Shown piece by piece: positions 34,159 to 42,561 of a stretch of 64,000 bases of DNA (position 1 is the first letter of the stretch; the number at the start of each line of letters is the position of its first letter). The DNA is from Actinobacteria bacterium UBA6100 (GTDB lineage Bacteria; Actinomycetota; Coriobacteriia; Anaerosomatales; Anaerosomataceae). The position numbers were made by a program, and so were the translations under genes. The DNA is taken from positions 277,651 through 341,650 of the forward strand of contig DIWS01000013.1 of assembly GCA_002423585.1 (NCBI GenBank), given 5' to 3'. Under the pieces are notes generated by a model. That model made no database searches and was not told the DNA's origin. It saw only the letters and a list, made by a program, of their open reading frames with translations.

Positions 34159-35469
34159 ATGACAGTACCCATCGTAGCGGTGGTCGGCAGGCCCAATGTG
34201 GGCAAATCGACCTTCGTGAACCGCATGATCCAGGCACAGGACGCGATCGTCCACTCGCAGAGCGGTGTGACGCGCGACCGCAGCTACCACCGCGCGGACT
34301 GGAACGGCCGCGAGTTCATGCTGGTCGACACCGGCGGGATCGAGTTCTCCACCGACGACGCCTTCGGCGACTCTATCCGCAACCAGGCGGTGGTGGCTGC
34401 CAACGAGGCTGACATCGTGGTCTTCCTGGTGGACGGCGCCGTCGGCGTCGCTGCGGGCGACGAGGAGGTCGCCGGCCTGCTCAGGCGGCAGAAGACGCCC
34501 GTGTTCCTGGTGGTCAACAAGCTCGACACGCCGGGCCGGGAGGATCCGATCCACGAGTTCTGGAGCCTCGGTCTCGGCCAGCCGTGGCCGGTCTCGGCGC
34601 TGCACGGGCACGGTTCGGGCGATCTGCTCGACGCGATAGTCGAGGCGTTGCCGCCGGCCGATGAGGGCGAGAGCGAGGACGCCGCGATCGGCGTGGCCAT
34701 CATCGGCAAGCCGAACGCCGGGAAGTCGTCGCTGTACAACAAACTGCTCGGCAAAGAGCGGGCGATCGTCTCGGAGGTGGCCGGCACCACGCGCGACGCC
34801 ATCGACACGATGCTCACCGACGGCGAGACGTCGTTCCGCCTGGTCGACACGGCCGGTCTGCGCCGCAAGTCGCAGATCGAGGAGAGCGTGGAGTACTACG
34901 GATTCGTTCGGGCGATGCGCGCCATCGATCGGGCGGACGTCGCGATCCTTGTGGTTGATGCGGCGACCGGAGTGACCGACCAGGACCAACGTGTGGCACG
35001 GTTCGCCGAAGAGCGTGGCTGCGGGATCGTGATCGCGCTCAACAAGTGGGACCTCATCGAGACCCCCGAGGAGAAGATCGGGCTGGTGGCCGACCTTCCC
35101 GACAGGCTCGGGTTCATCGGCTTCGCGCCGGTGGTGCGCGTGAGCGCGCTCACGGGCTCGGGCGTGCAGAAGATCCTCCCGATGGTGAAGACGGTGTACG
35201 ACTCGTACGCGGGCACCATCTCCACGAGCAAGCTCAACGCGCTCCTCACCGACCTTCGCGCGAGCGGGCACACGATCTCCAAGGGCGGGAAGATGCTCCG
35301 GCTGCAGTACGCGACGCAGACCGGCGTGAAGCCGCCGGTGTTCACCTTCTTCGCGAACCATCCGCGCATGGTGGAGACGAACTACGAGCGCTACCTGGAG
35401 AACCGTCTCAGGGAGGCGTTCGATCTCACCGGTACGCCCGTTCGGCTCAAGTTCCGGCAGAAGGGCTGA
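34159..35469 (+). CDS. der: Ribosome-assembly GTPase Der (EngA)
   Basis: Essential GTPase for 50S subunit assembly, 436 aa with two GTPase domains in tandem. The first P-loop is GRPNVGKS at about 9-16 with NKLD; the second is GKPNAGKSS at about 182 with NKWD. A C-terminal KH-like domain starts near residue 355. AAGGACGGTCAC precedes the ATG. An upstream in-frame start would run back into the DUF512 gene and is not supported by homology. Confidence 0.95.
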   Translation: MTVPIVAVVGRPNVGKSTFVNRMIQAQDAIVHSQSGVTRDRSYHRADWNGREFMLVDTGGIEFSTDDAFGDSIRNQAVVAANEADIVVFLVDGAVGVAAGDEEVAGLLRRQKTPVFLVVNKLDTPGREDPIHEFWSLGLGQPWPVSALHGHGSGDLLDAIVEALPPADEGESEDAAIGVAIIGKPNAGKSSLYNKLLGKERAIVSEVAGTTRDAIDTMLTDGETSFRLVDTAGLRRKSQIEESVEYYGFVRAMRAIDRADVAILVVDAATGVTDQDQRVARFAEERGCGIVIALNKWDLIETPEEKIGLVADLPDRLGFIGFAPVVRVSALTGSGVQKILPMVKTVYDSYAGTISTSKLNALLTDLRASGHTISKGGKMLRLQYATQTGVKPPVFTFFANHPRMVETNYERYLENRLREAFDLTGTPVRLKFRQKG

Positions 35470-35470
35470 G

Positions 35471-36148
35471 ATGGAGCCGGTGTTGCGGGTCATCGGCGCT
35501 GCGCTCGCGGCCTATCTCGTCGGCTCGATCCCGTGGGCCGTCATCGTGGTGAAGCTGTTCTGGAAGCAGGACATCCGTACGCTCGGCTCGGGCAATACCG
35601 GCGCTACCAACGTGCTGCGCGTCTTCGGGACGGCGCCGGGCATCGCGGTGCTCGTTCTCGATGCGGGGAAGGGCGCCCTGGGCGTGGCGCTCGCCATGCT
35701 GTTCGTCCCCTCGGCATGGGCGACCGGCGGGGCCGACTGGTTCGGCGTCATCGGCGCGCTGGCGGCCGTAGCTGGCCACTCCTTCTCGCCGTTCATCGGG
35801 TTCCACGGCGGCAAGGGTGTCGCCACCGCGGCGGGCGCCATCATCATGCTGGCGCCCAAGGTCGCACCCGTGATGGTGGTCATCTTTGTGATCGTCGTCG
35901 CCATCTGGAAGCATGTGTCCCTCGGCTCCATCGTCATCGCCGCGCTGTTCCCGGGTGTATCCTGGTGGCTGTACCCCGACCGCCCCGCGCTCCTGATCCT
36001 CGCTTTTGCCACCGCAGCGCTCGTCATCTGGCGGCACCGCAGCAACATCGGGCGGATGAGGCGGGGCGAGGAGTCGAAGATCACGTTCCGCCGGCGCACC
36101 TGGGACGAGATGAAGCATCGCTTCGAGCAGAGGAGTGGTGAGCGATGA
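35471..36148 (+). CDS. plsY: Acyl-phosphate:glycerol-3-phosphate acyltransferase
   Basis: First acylation of glycerol-3-phosphate in the PlsX/PlsY pathway. The 225-aa membrane protein has the three conserved loops: GSIPWAV, GSGNTGATNVLRVFG and GFHGGKGVATAAG, with about five helices. A basic C-terminal tail extends past the core. Overlaps gpsA, whose product supplies its substrate. Confidence 0.93.
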   Translation: MEPVLRVIGAALAAYLVGSIPWAVIVVKLFWKQDIRTLGSGNTGATNVLRVFGTAPGIAVLVLDAGKGALGVALAMLFVPSAWATGGADWFGVIGALAAVAGHSFSPFIGFHGGKGVATAAGAIIMLAPKVAPVMVVIFVIVVAIWKHVSLGSIVIAALFPGVSWWLYPDRPALLILAFATAALVIWRHRSNIGRMRRGEESKITFRRRTWDEMKHRFEQRSGER

Positions 36149-37167
36149 GGACCGCAGTCATCGGAGCAGGGTCGTGGGGCACAGCGGTCGCCTGGCTTCT
36201 GGGCGGCAAGGGCGTCGAGGTCATGCTGTGGGCGCGCGAACCCGAGATCGCCGAAGGCATCAACGAGGACCATCGCAACCCGATGTTCCTCAAAGACGTT
36301 GCGATCGCGCCGTGCGTGACGGCGACCTCCGATATCGAGCGCGCGATCCATGGGGCCGAAGCGGTTGTGATCGTCACGCCGAGCCACGGGGTCCGCGGCG
36401 TAGCCGAGCAGATGAGCGCGTCGCTCGAACGCACCGTGCCCGTCGTGAACCTCGCCAAGGGTGTCGAGCAGGGCTCACTGATGCGCATGACGCAGGTTCT
36501 CGAGGACGTCCTCGGCCACAGGGAGCGCCTCGCGGCGATCTCCGGCCCCAACCATGCCGAGGAGGTCTCCAAAGGCGTCCCCTCGGCGACCGTGGTGGCC
36601 GCCTACTCCGAGAATGTAGGCCGGTTCCTGCAGGAGATGTTCATGACGCCGTTCTTCCGCGTGTACACCAACCCCGACGTGATCGGCGTCGAACTCGGTG
36701 GCGCATCGAAGAACGTCGTGGCTGTGGCCGCCGGCATGAGCGACGGCCTCGGCTATGGAGATAACACCAAGGCGACGCTCATGACGCGCGGTCTGGCCGA
36801 GATGAGCCGGCTCGGCACACACCTGGGCGCCAACACGCTCACGTACATGGGCCTTGCGGGTATGGGCGATCTCATCGTCACCTGCACGTCGCGGCACAGC
36901 CGCAACCGCGCGCTTGGTGAGTGGGTTGCCACGGGCGGGACGGTCGATAGCTACGCCGCCGAGACACACATGGTCGCCGAGGGTGCTAAGAGCGCCGTTG
37001 CGCTCGACGACCTGGCACACAGCATCGGGATGGAGCTGCCGATCACGCACCAGGTGCGCTCGATCCTGTACGACGGTCACAAGCCGTCCGAGGCGGGCGC
37101 GGTCCTCATGGGGCGCTCGGCCGCTGACGAACTGCACGGCATGGGTCTTATCGAGGACGAGGGGTGA
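36145..37167 (+). CDS. gpsA: NAD(P)H-dependent glycerol-3-phosphate dehydrogenase
   Basis: Makes sn-glycerol-3-phosphate for phospholipids. The 340-aa sequence has the nucleotide fold GAGSWGTAVAWLLG, the catalytic Lys region VELGGASKNVVAVAAG, and MGLAGMGDLIVTCTS with SRNR. Overlap-coupled to plsY upstream and rpe downstream. Confidence 0.94.
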   Translation: MRTAVIGAGSWGTAVAWLLGGKGVEVMLWAREPEIAEGINEDHRNPMFLKDVAIAPCVTATSDIERAIHGAEAVVIVTPSHGVRGVAEQMSASLERTVPVVNLAKGVEQGSLMRMTQVLEDVLGHRERLAAISGPNHAEEVSKGVPSATVVAAYSENVGRFLQEMFMTPFFRVYTNPDVIGVELGGASKNVVAVAAGMSDGLGYGDNTKATLMTRGLAEMSRLGTHLGANTLTYMGLAGMGDLIVTCTSRHSRNRALGEWVATGGTVDSYAAETHMVAEGAKSAVALDDLAHSIGMELPITHQVRSILYDGHKPSEAGAVLMGRSAADELHGMGLIEDEG

Positions 37168-37850
37168 GGCGGGCTGTGGCAAACGACCTGTTCATAGCGC
37201 CATCGATCCTCTCGGCAGACTTCACGCACCTCGCTGACGCGGTAGCGCTGGTCGAGGATGCGGGGGCCGACCTCATCCACGTCGACGTGATGGACGGCCA
37301 CTTCGTGCCGAACCTCACCATCGGTCCGCCGGTCGTCAAAGCGCTCAAGCGTATCGCGCGCAAACCGCTCGACGTGCACCTGATGGTCTCCGACCCCGAC
37401 CGCACCGCGATGTGGTACGTGGATGCGGGCGCCGATATCGTGACCGTGCACGTCGAGGCTTCGACGCACCTGCATCGCACGGTCGAGGCCATACGCGCAG
37501 GAGGTTCCACGCCGGGTGTCACCCTCAATCCGGGCACTCCTGTCTCGGCCATCGAGGAGATCCTTCCGTACGTCGGTCTCGTGCTCGTGATGAGCGTGAA
37601 CCCCGGCTTCGGCGGCCAGTCGTTCATCGAGACGTCGGTGGCCAAGGTGGCCGAGATCAGCGCCCTGTGCCGTGCTCTGAGGGTGGCGCCGCGCATCGAG
37701 GTCGACGGCGGTATCGACGCGAACACGGCGCCGCGCGTGGTGTCGGCGGGGGCCGACACGCTCGTGGCCGGAAACGCGATCTTCTGTGCCGAAGACCCCG
37801 CCGCCGCTCTCAAGGAGTTGCGGGCGCGCGCCTCCGCGCACTTGGTGTAG
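37164..37850 (+). CDS. rpe: Ribulose-phosphate 3-epimerase
   Basis: Pentose-phosphate-pathway TIM barrel, 228 aa. Signatures: PSILSADFTHL, HVDVMDGHFVPNLTIGP, the metal His in DVHLMV, VNPGFGGQSF and EVDGGI. GTG at 37164 overlaps gpsA. Its stop codon lies within a TAGACT box (37848-37853), a likely -10 element for the riboflavin operon. Supplying ribulose-5-phosphate, a precursor for RibB, makes its position beside the rib genes sensible. Confidence 0.94.
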   Translation: MRRAVANDLFIAPSILSADFTHLADAVALVEDAGADLIHVDVMDGHFVPNLTIGPPVVKALKRIARKPLDVHLMVSDPDRTAMWYVDAGADIVTVHVEASTHLHRTVEAIRAGGSTPGVTLNPGTPVSAIEEILPYVGLVLVMSVNPGFGGQSFIETSVAKVAEISALCRALRVAPRIEVDGGIDANTAPRVVSAGADTLVAGNAIFCAEDPAAALKELRARASAHLV

Positions 37851-37865
37851 ACTGACCACGAACTT

Positions 37866-37975
37866 TCTTCAGGGCGGGGTGAGATTCCCCACCGGCGGTG
37901 ATAGCCCGCGAACCCCACTTTGGGGCCGATCCGGTGAGATTCCGGAGCCGACGGTCAGAGTCCGGATGAGAGAAG
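37866..37975 (+). promoter_or_regulatory. FMN riboswitch (RFN element)
   Basis: The RFN core is easy to follow: TCTTCAGGGCGGGGTGAGA, then TCCCCACCGGCGG, TGATAGCCCGCGA, GGTGAGATTCCGG and GCCGACGG, closing with TCCGGATGAGAGAAGA, which pairs with the 5' end. All conserved FMN-binding junction segments are there. It ends about 14 nt before ribD, so the expression platform is short and probably hides the GAAGAAGGAG ribosome site. High FMN should switch off ribD-ribE-ribBA-ribH. Confidence 0.95.
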
Positions 37976-37989
37976 AAGGAGCTCGTCGC

Positions 37990-39105
37990 ATGCTGCTGCT
38001 GTCCGACCCTGCGGTCGGTATCTCAGACCCGTACCTTCGCCACGCGTTCAGCCTTGCCGAGCGCGGACGCGGCACCACCTCACCCAATCCGCTCGTCGGC
38101 TGCGTCGTCGTTCGCGACGGCGAGGTCGTCGGCGAGGGTTTCCATGCCCGTGCCGGCGATCCGCACGCGGAAGTGGTGGCGCTCGACAGTGCGGGCGAGG
38201 CGGCCAGGGGCGCGCACGTGTATGTGACCCTCGAGCCGTGTAACCACTTCGGCAGGACGCCTCCATGCGTTGACCGTCTGCTTGCCGAGGGTGTGGCCGA
38301 GGTGACGATCGGCATGCGCGACCCGGATCCGTCGGTGACGGGCAACGGTGCGGATGCGCTTGCCGCGGCCGGCGTGATCGTGCACTGGGCCGAGGACCCG
38401 CGCCCGTTCGAGAAGCAGAACGAAGGATGGCTGACGCGCATCCGCCTCGGCCGTCCGTTCGTGCGCGTGAAGATCGCCCTGACGATCGACGGACGTCCCG
38501 CACTCGCGGCACGGCGCCGTTCGCGCATCACCGGTGCAGGCGGGCGACGGGTCACCATGGCGCTCCGGCGCCAGGCGACGGCCATCGCGGTCGGCGCGTC
38601 GACCATCGATATCGACGACCCGGTCCTGACGGTGCGTGACGCCGAGGAACGCCCCGAGGAGCGCTCTCCAGGGCGGATCGTCCTCTCACGCACGTGCGTG
38701 CCCGCGGTGCGCTCGCGCGTCTTCAGCGATGGAGGTGGCTGTACGCTCGTGACCTCCGAGGCCGCATCCGCAGACGAGGTAGCCGCCGTCGAGCGTGACG
38801 GGGTGCGCGTGCTGCGCTACGCCTATGCCGAAGGACTGTCGGGCGCGCTCGCGGCTGTGGCCTCCGACGGTGTGAATGATGTGCTCGTCGAGGCGGGACC
38901 ATCGTTGTTCTCGGCGCTCTGGAGAAGCCGGTTGATCGATGAGCTCGTGCTTGTGACCGCGGGTGGGATGAGCGGCAACGCGGGGCCGCCGCTGTTCCTC
39001 GGTACCGCGGACAGCGATGGCGCCGACCTGGCGCCGGTCTTCCATGCGGTCGAGGCCGGTGTTGCCGAGGGCGATGCAGTGACGGTATGGCGCCCCCGTG
39101 TGTGA
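37990..39105 (+). CDS. ribD: Bifunctional riboflavin deaminase/reductase
   Basis: Deaminates and reduces the pyrimidine intermediate. The 371-aa protein has an N-terminal CDA-fold deaminase with zinc motifs DPHAEVVAL and PCNHFGRTPPC, then a C-terminal RibG-type reductase from about residue 150 (FVRVKIALTIDGRPAL). The substrate loop usually containing KxAxSLDG is slightly altered (KIALTIDGRPALAAR). AGAAGGAG precedes the ATG. Confidence 0.93.
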   Translation: MLLLSDPAVGISDPYLRHAFSLAERGRGTTSPNPLVGCVVVRDGEVVGEGFHARAGDPHAEVVALDSAGEAARGAHVYVTLEPCNHFGRTPPCVDRLLAEGVAEVTIGMRDPDPSVTGNGADALAAAGVIVHWAEDPRPFEKQNEGWLTRIRLGRPFVRVKIALTIDGRPALAARRRSRITGAGGRRVTMALRRQATAIAVGASTIDIDDPVLTVRDAEERPEERSPGRIVLSRTCVPAVRSRVFSDGGGCTLVTSEAASADEVAAVERDGVRVLRYAYAEGLSGALAAVASDGVNDVLVEAGPSLFSALWRSRLIDELVLVTAGGMSGNAGPPLFLGTADSDGADLAPVFHAVEAGVAEGDAVTVWRPRV

Positions 39106-39144
39106 GGGTGCCTGGTGGTTCGTTCGGAAGGGGAGTGGACGCGC

Positions 39145-39810
39145 ATGTTCACGGGATTGATCGAGTGCGAGGGAGTAATCACCCGCGCGGAGCGCGTATC
39201 GGGCGGGATGCGTCTTGAGGTCTACTCACCCGAGTTCGGGCGCGACATGGCGATCGGTGATTCGATCGCTGTCGACGGTGTCTGCCTGACGGTCGTGAAG
39301 TTCATCCGGGGGGCGTTCCTCACCGACGTGAGCGGGGAGACGCTCGATCGCACGACGCTCGGCGGCCTGCAGCAGGGCGGCAAGGTGAATCTCGAGCGCG
39401 CGCTCAGACTCTCGGATCGCCTCGGCGGGCACCTCGTGTCGGGACACATCGATGGCGTGGGCAAGATCGAGTTGCGCCAGCCCGCAGGGAAGTTCACCGT
39501 CTACCAGTTCCAGGCGCCGCCTGCGGTGATGCGCTACGTGGTGGAGAAGGGCTCGATCGCGGTGGACGGCATCTCCCTCACGGTCGCCAAGACCGCGCCG
39601 CAGGGATTCACGGCCGCCGTCATCCCGCAGACCGAGGCTGCGACCACACTCAAGGACAAGGTGGTGGGCTCGCCGGTGAACCTTGAGGCTGACATGCTCG
39701 CCAAGTACGTTGAGCGCTTCGTGGCCGGCTATACCGGAGCCGAGGACGCGCCACGCGAACGCAAGGGCCTCGGCGAGATGCTCCGCGAGTTCACCGACGG
39801 TGGCAGGTGA
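39145..39810 (+). CDS. ribE: Riboflavin synthase alpha chain
   Basis: Dismutates two 6,7-dimethyl-8-ribityllumazine molecules. The 221-aa protein begins with the hallmark MFTGLIE and contains two homologous barrels, each with an SIAVDG-[VI]-[CS]-LTV repeat (about residues 38-50 and 135-147). ATG is set by MFTGLIE; GAAGGGGAGTG is upstream. An additional C-terminal tail of about 20 residues is unusual but harmless. Confidence 0.94.
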   Translation: MFTGLIECEGVITRAERVSGGMRLEVYSPEFGRDMAIGDSIAVDGVCLTVVKFIRGAFLTDVSGETLDRTTLGGLQQGGKVNLERALRLSDRLGGHLVSGHIDGVGKIELRQPAGKFTVYQFQAPPAVMRYVVEKGSIAVDGISLTVAKTAPQGFTAAVIPQTEAATTLKDKVVGSPVNLEADMLAKYVERFVAGYTGAEDAPRERKGLGEMLREFTDGGR

Positions 39811-41036
39811 GTGCCGTGAGCGGACCGTTCGCAACGCCGGAGGAGGGCATCGCGGAGATCGCCGCGGGCCGGATGCTGATCGTCGTGGACGATGAGGGTC
39901 GCGAGAACGAGGGCGACTTCCTGATGGCTGCCGATGCGGTCACACCGGAGGCCATAAACTTCATGGCCACTCACGGGCGCGGCCTGATCTGCATGCCGCT
40001 CACCGGCGAGCGCTTAGACGAGCTCCGGATCCCGCCGATGACCGACCGCAACACGTCCGAGCAGGGCACGGCTTTCCACGTGTCGATCGGCGCGAAGGGC
40101 CGGATCACCACGGGGATCAGCGCGGCCGATCGTGCGGCGACGGTGCAGGCCGCCATCGACCCGTCCACCGGGCCGGAGGACATCTCGCGTCCCGGTCACG
40201 TCTTCCCGCTGCGTGCCCGGCCGGGTGGCGTGCTCGAGCGTGCGGGTCACACCGAGGCGGCCGTGGATCTTGCGCGTCTGGCGGGTCTGTATCCCGCGGG
40301 TGTCATCTGCGAGATCATGAACCCCGACGGCACCATGGCGCGCCGGCCGCAGCTCGAGGAGGTCGCGCGCGAGCACGGTCTCAAGATGATCACGGTCGAG
40401 GACCTCATCCGTCACCGCCGCCGCACCGAGCACCTGGTGGAGCGGGTCGCGAGCGTGCGTCTGCCCACGGAGTACGGCGAGTTCACCGCCTACGGCTACC
40501 GTTCGCTGGTGGATGACGTGACGCACATGGCGCTCGTGGTCGGGGACGTCGACGGCGCCGAGGACGTGCTCGTGCGCGTGCACTCGGAGTGCCTCACCGG
40601 CGACGTCTTCCACTCGCTGCGGTGTGACTGCGGTGAGCAGCTTTCGGAGGCGCTCAGGCGTGTGCAGGCCGAGGGTCTCGGCGTGGTCCTGTACCTGTCG
40701 GGCCACGAGGGACGCGGCATCGGTCTCGCCAACAAGCTGATCGCGTACCGCCTGCAGGAGGAGGGCGCTGACACGGTCGAGGCGAACGAGGCGCTCGGCT
40801 TCCCCGCGGACCTTCGCGACTACGGAATCGGCGCGCAGATACTGGCCGATCTCGGGCTCTCATCGGTGCGGCTGCTCACGAACAACCCCAAGAAGCTCGT
40901 CGGGCTGGAAGGTTACGGTTTGCACATAACCGAGCAGGTGCCGCTGGAGATGGCCTGCAAGCCCGAGAACAGGCGCTACATGAAGACGAAGAAGGACAAG
41001 CTCGAACACTGGCTTGAACTGCCGGACGAGGACTAG
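39807..41036 (+). CDS. ribBA: Bifunctional DHBP synthase/GTP cyclohydrolase II
   Basis: Supplies both branches of riboflavin synthesis. In 409 aa, residues 1-205 are 3,4-dihydroxy-2-butanone-4-phosphate synthase (DDEGRENEGDFLMAAD, TDRNTSEQGTAFHVSI). Residues 206-409 are GTP cyclohydrolase II with zinc cysteines in SECLTGDVFHSLRCDCGEQL and the GHEGRGIGLANK loop. GTG start overlapping ribE. Confidence 0.95.
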   Translation: MSAVSGPFATPEEGIAEIAAGRMLIVVDDEGRENEGDFLMAADAVTPEAINFMATHGRGLICMPLTGERLDELRIPPMTDRNTSEQGTAFHVSIGAKGRITTGISAADRAATVQAAIDPSTGPEDISRPGHVFPLRARPGGVLERAGHTEAAVDLARLAGLYPAGVICEIMNPDGTMARRPQLEEVAREHGLKMITVEDLIRHRRRTEHLVERVASVRLPTEYGEFTAYGYRSLVDDVTHMALVVGDVDGAEDVLVRVHSECLTGDVFHSLRCDCGEQLSEALRRVQAEGLGVVLYLSGHEGRGIGLANKLIAYRLQEEGADTVEANEALGFPADLRDYGIGAQILADLGLSSVRLLTNNPKKLVGLEGYGLHITEQVPLEMACKPENRRYMKTKKDKLEHWLELPDED

Positions 41037-41049
41037 GGAGGACACGCTC

Positions 41050-41520
41050 ATGGCCAAGTACGAAGGCGATCTGATGGGAAGCGGACTGTCCGTCGGGATC
41101 GTGGTGAGCCGCTTCAACGAGTTGCTCTCCTCGCGCCTGCTCGGAGGAGCTACCGACGCACTCGTCCGTCACGGTGTTGCCGAGGACGATGTGGATGTGG
41201 CGTGGGTTCCGGGTGCGTTCGAGATCCCGTTGGTGGCGGCCAAGATGGCCTCGTCGGGGAGGTACGACGTCGTGCTCGCACTCGGCGTGGTCATCCGCGG
41301 CGGGACGCCGCACTTCGAGTACGTCGCGTCGGAGGTCTCCAAGGGCATCGCGAAGATCTCGCTGGACAGCGGCGTGCCGGTGATGTTCGGCGTGATCACG
41401 GCGGACACGATCGAGCAGGCCGTGGAGCGTGCGGGGACCAAGCACGGGAACAAGGGCTGGGACGCTGCGCTCGCGGGAATCGAGACCGCCAAGGTGCTTC
41501 GCGCGATCGCCGAGGGTTAG
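41050..41520 (+). CDS. ribH: 6,7-dimethyl-8-ribityllumazine synthase
   Basis: Capsid-forming lumazine synthase, 156 aa. VSRFNELLSSRLLGGA, the WVPGAFEIPLVA substrate motif, GVVIRGGTPHFEYV and the C-terminal phosphate/His region (GNKGWDAALAGIE) are all standard. TAGGGAGGACAC lies before the ATG. Last gene of the FMN-controlled operon. Confidence 0.95.
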   Translation: MAKYEGDLMGSGLSVGIVVSRFNELLSSRLLGGATDALVRHGVAEDDVDVAWVPGAFEIPLVAAKMASSGRYDVVLALGVVIRGGTPHFEYVASEVSKGIAKISLDSGVPVMFGVITADTIEQAVERAGTKHGNKGWDAALAGIETAKVLRAIAEG

Positions 41521-41660
41521 AAGACAAGAGAACGCCCGGTGGGCCGTTTCCAGCCGCCGGGCGTTCCGCTGGGCTATCCAGTGGGTTCTCGCCACCCTGT
41601 GGCTATCAACCGTGGACGTCCTGTCGTCTCGCCTCGCCGGGACCATCGCCCCGGTGGGGG
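41521..41660 (-). ncRNA. Candidate minus-strand RNA between ribH and the next gene
   Basis: Reading leftward, a TTGTGG (41695-41690), 17-bp, TATTGT (41672-41667) promoter-like pair is followed about 140 nt later by the strong hairpin with a U-rich tail. There is no convincing reading frame. The inferred RNA is GC-rich with several local stems. The family is not recognised, and evidence is limited to promoter/terminator geometry. Confidence 0.28.
41530..41566. terminator. Terminator-like hairpin after ribH
   Basis: GAACGCCCGG pairs perfectly with CCGGGCGTTC across a 17-nt loop. On the plus strand no U-run follows. On the minus strand the stem is followed by TCTTGTCTTC, so it works better as a terminator for leftward transcription. 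Confidence 0.55.
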
Positions 41661-41801
41661 ACTGTCACAATAGCAAAGGCACCGTGTGCCCACAAGCGAC
41701 AGTCTGTTCGATTCGACGAACGGTCGGGATTCTTCACCGGTCGGCTCTCCGGGAAGGAGGGCCGGCGCATCCCGGCCCCCTAACGGGTATCACGGTAGCG
41801 C

Positions 41802-41830
41802 TTCACCCATCACGGTCACTCGGGTAAGGT
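41802..41830 (+). promoter_or_regulatory. Weak promoter for the unknown gene at 41860
   Basis: TTCACC and TAAGGT are 17 bp apart, about 30 nt before the ATG. Moderate consensus only. Confidence 0.25.
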
Positions 41831-41859
41831 GTGGTCGAGGAAGGACGTCGGAAGGAGCG

Positions 41860-42561
41860 ATGGTGGAGCAAGATCCCCGGCAGTCTTCGAAGGACCGCTT
41901 CGCGGTGCTCGACGTCTTCGGACTCACACTGGAGGTCAGCAATCCGCGGCTCGCGGAACTGCTCACCATGGACGCGAGCGATGTGCTCACCTCGGACGTC
42001 CGTGAACTGGTGGTTGCCGATCGCCGCGCTGTCTCCGAGGCGCTGCCCGATATCGTCGTGGCCATGCCCACACCACACTCCGAACTTGCGGATAAGATGC
42101 GCCGCGAGTTCCGTCGGCGCGCGGACGCGCTCGGCGCACGTGTGGGATTCACCATCGAGCCGGACGGCACCTGGTCATCATCGACGGGCATCGACATCGT
42201 CGTTCGCCCGGTGGAGCGCCCGCTCACCGCCGCTGCGGCCGCCCACTACGTGACCGAGGTCGCGTCAGTGACCGATCGCCTTCCCGACTCCACCGCCGTT
42301 CTGTTCGTCGTGCCGGACCAGGACACCGCCGACGCGTTCAAGGTGGCGATCCGCATCCGCAAGCTTCACGACCGTATGCGTACCATCTCCATCGGCAGCC
42401 TGGAGGAGGCGGTGGCGATGTGGGACGACGGTCGTCTCGCCCATCGCAACGTGCTGGTTCTGCTCGCACCGATAGCGAACATCGACGTGGGGGAGATGAT
42501 GGCCATCCTTCGCGACGAGCCGTCCCGCGAGGATCCGTCTTCTGCGGAGCCGGTGTCGTGA
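41860..42561 (+). CDS. Protein of unknown function, 233 aa
   Basis: I do not recognise a family. The protein is soluble, rich in acidic residues, with alternating helix and strand. The middle part (STGIDIVVRPVERPLTA) and the end (RTISIGSLEEAVAMWDDGRLAHRNVLVLLAP) suggest alpha/beta folding; AMWDDG-like stretches are not catalytic motifs I know. The start is set by GGAAGGAGCG before the ATG. Its stop overlaps the start of the PHP phosphatase gene, so the two are probably cotranslated. Confidence 0.8.
   Translation: MVEQDPRQSSKDRFAVLDVFGLTLEVSNPRLAELLTMDASDVLTSDVRELVVADRRAVSEALPDIVVAMPTPHSELADKMRREFRRRADALGARVGFTIEPDGTWSSSTGIDIVVRPVERPLTAAAAAHYVTEVASVTDRLPDSTAVLFVVPDQDTADAFKVAIRIRKLHDRMRTISIGSLEEAVAMWDDGRLAHRNVLVLLAPIANIDVGEMMAILRDEPSREDPSSAEPVS

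Larger units (their letters stand above)
41521..41859. other. 339-nt intergenic region after ribH
   Basis: Apart from the hairpin, the possible leftward RNA and a weak rightward promoter, it holds another GC-rich hairpin (GGAGGGCCGG...CCGGCCCCC, about 41756-41780). No protein with homology is visible and no tRNA. I see no riboswitch that I can name. Confidence 0.4.

Noticed and set aside
41521..41859. Cobalamin or other riboswitch, or RNase P RNA, in the ribH downstream region
   Set aside because: A GGGAAGGAGGGCC segment was suggestive, but the other conserved blocks (B12 box, RNase P GAGGAAAGTC) are absent.
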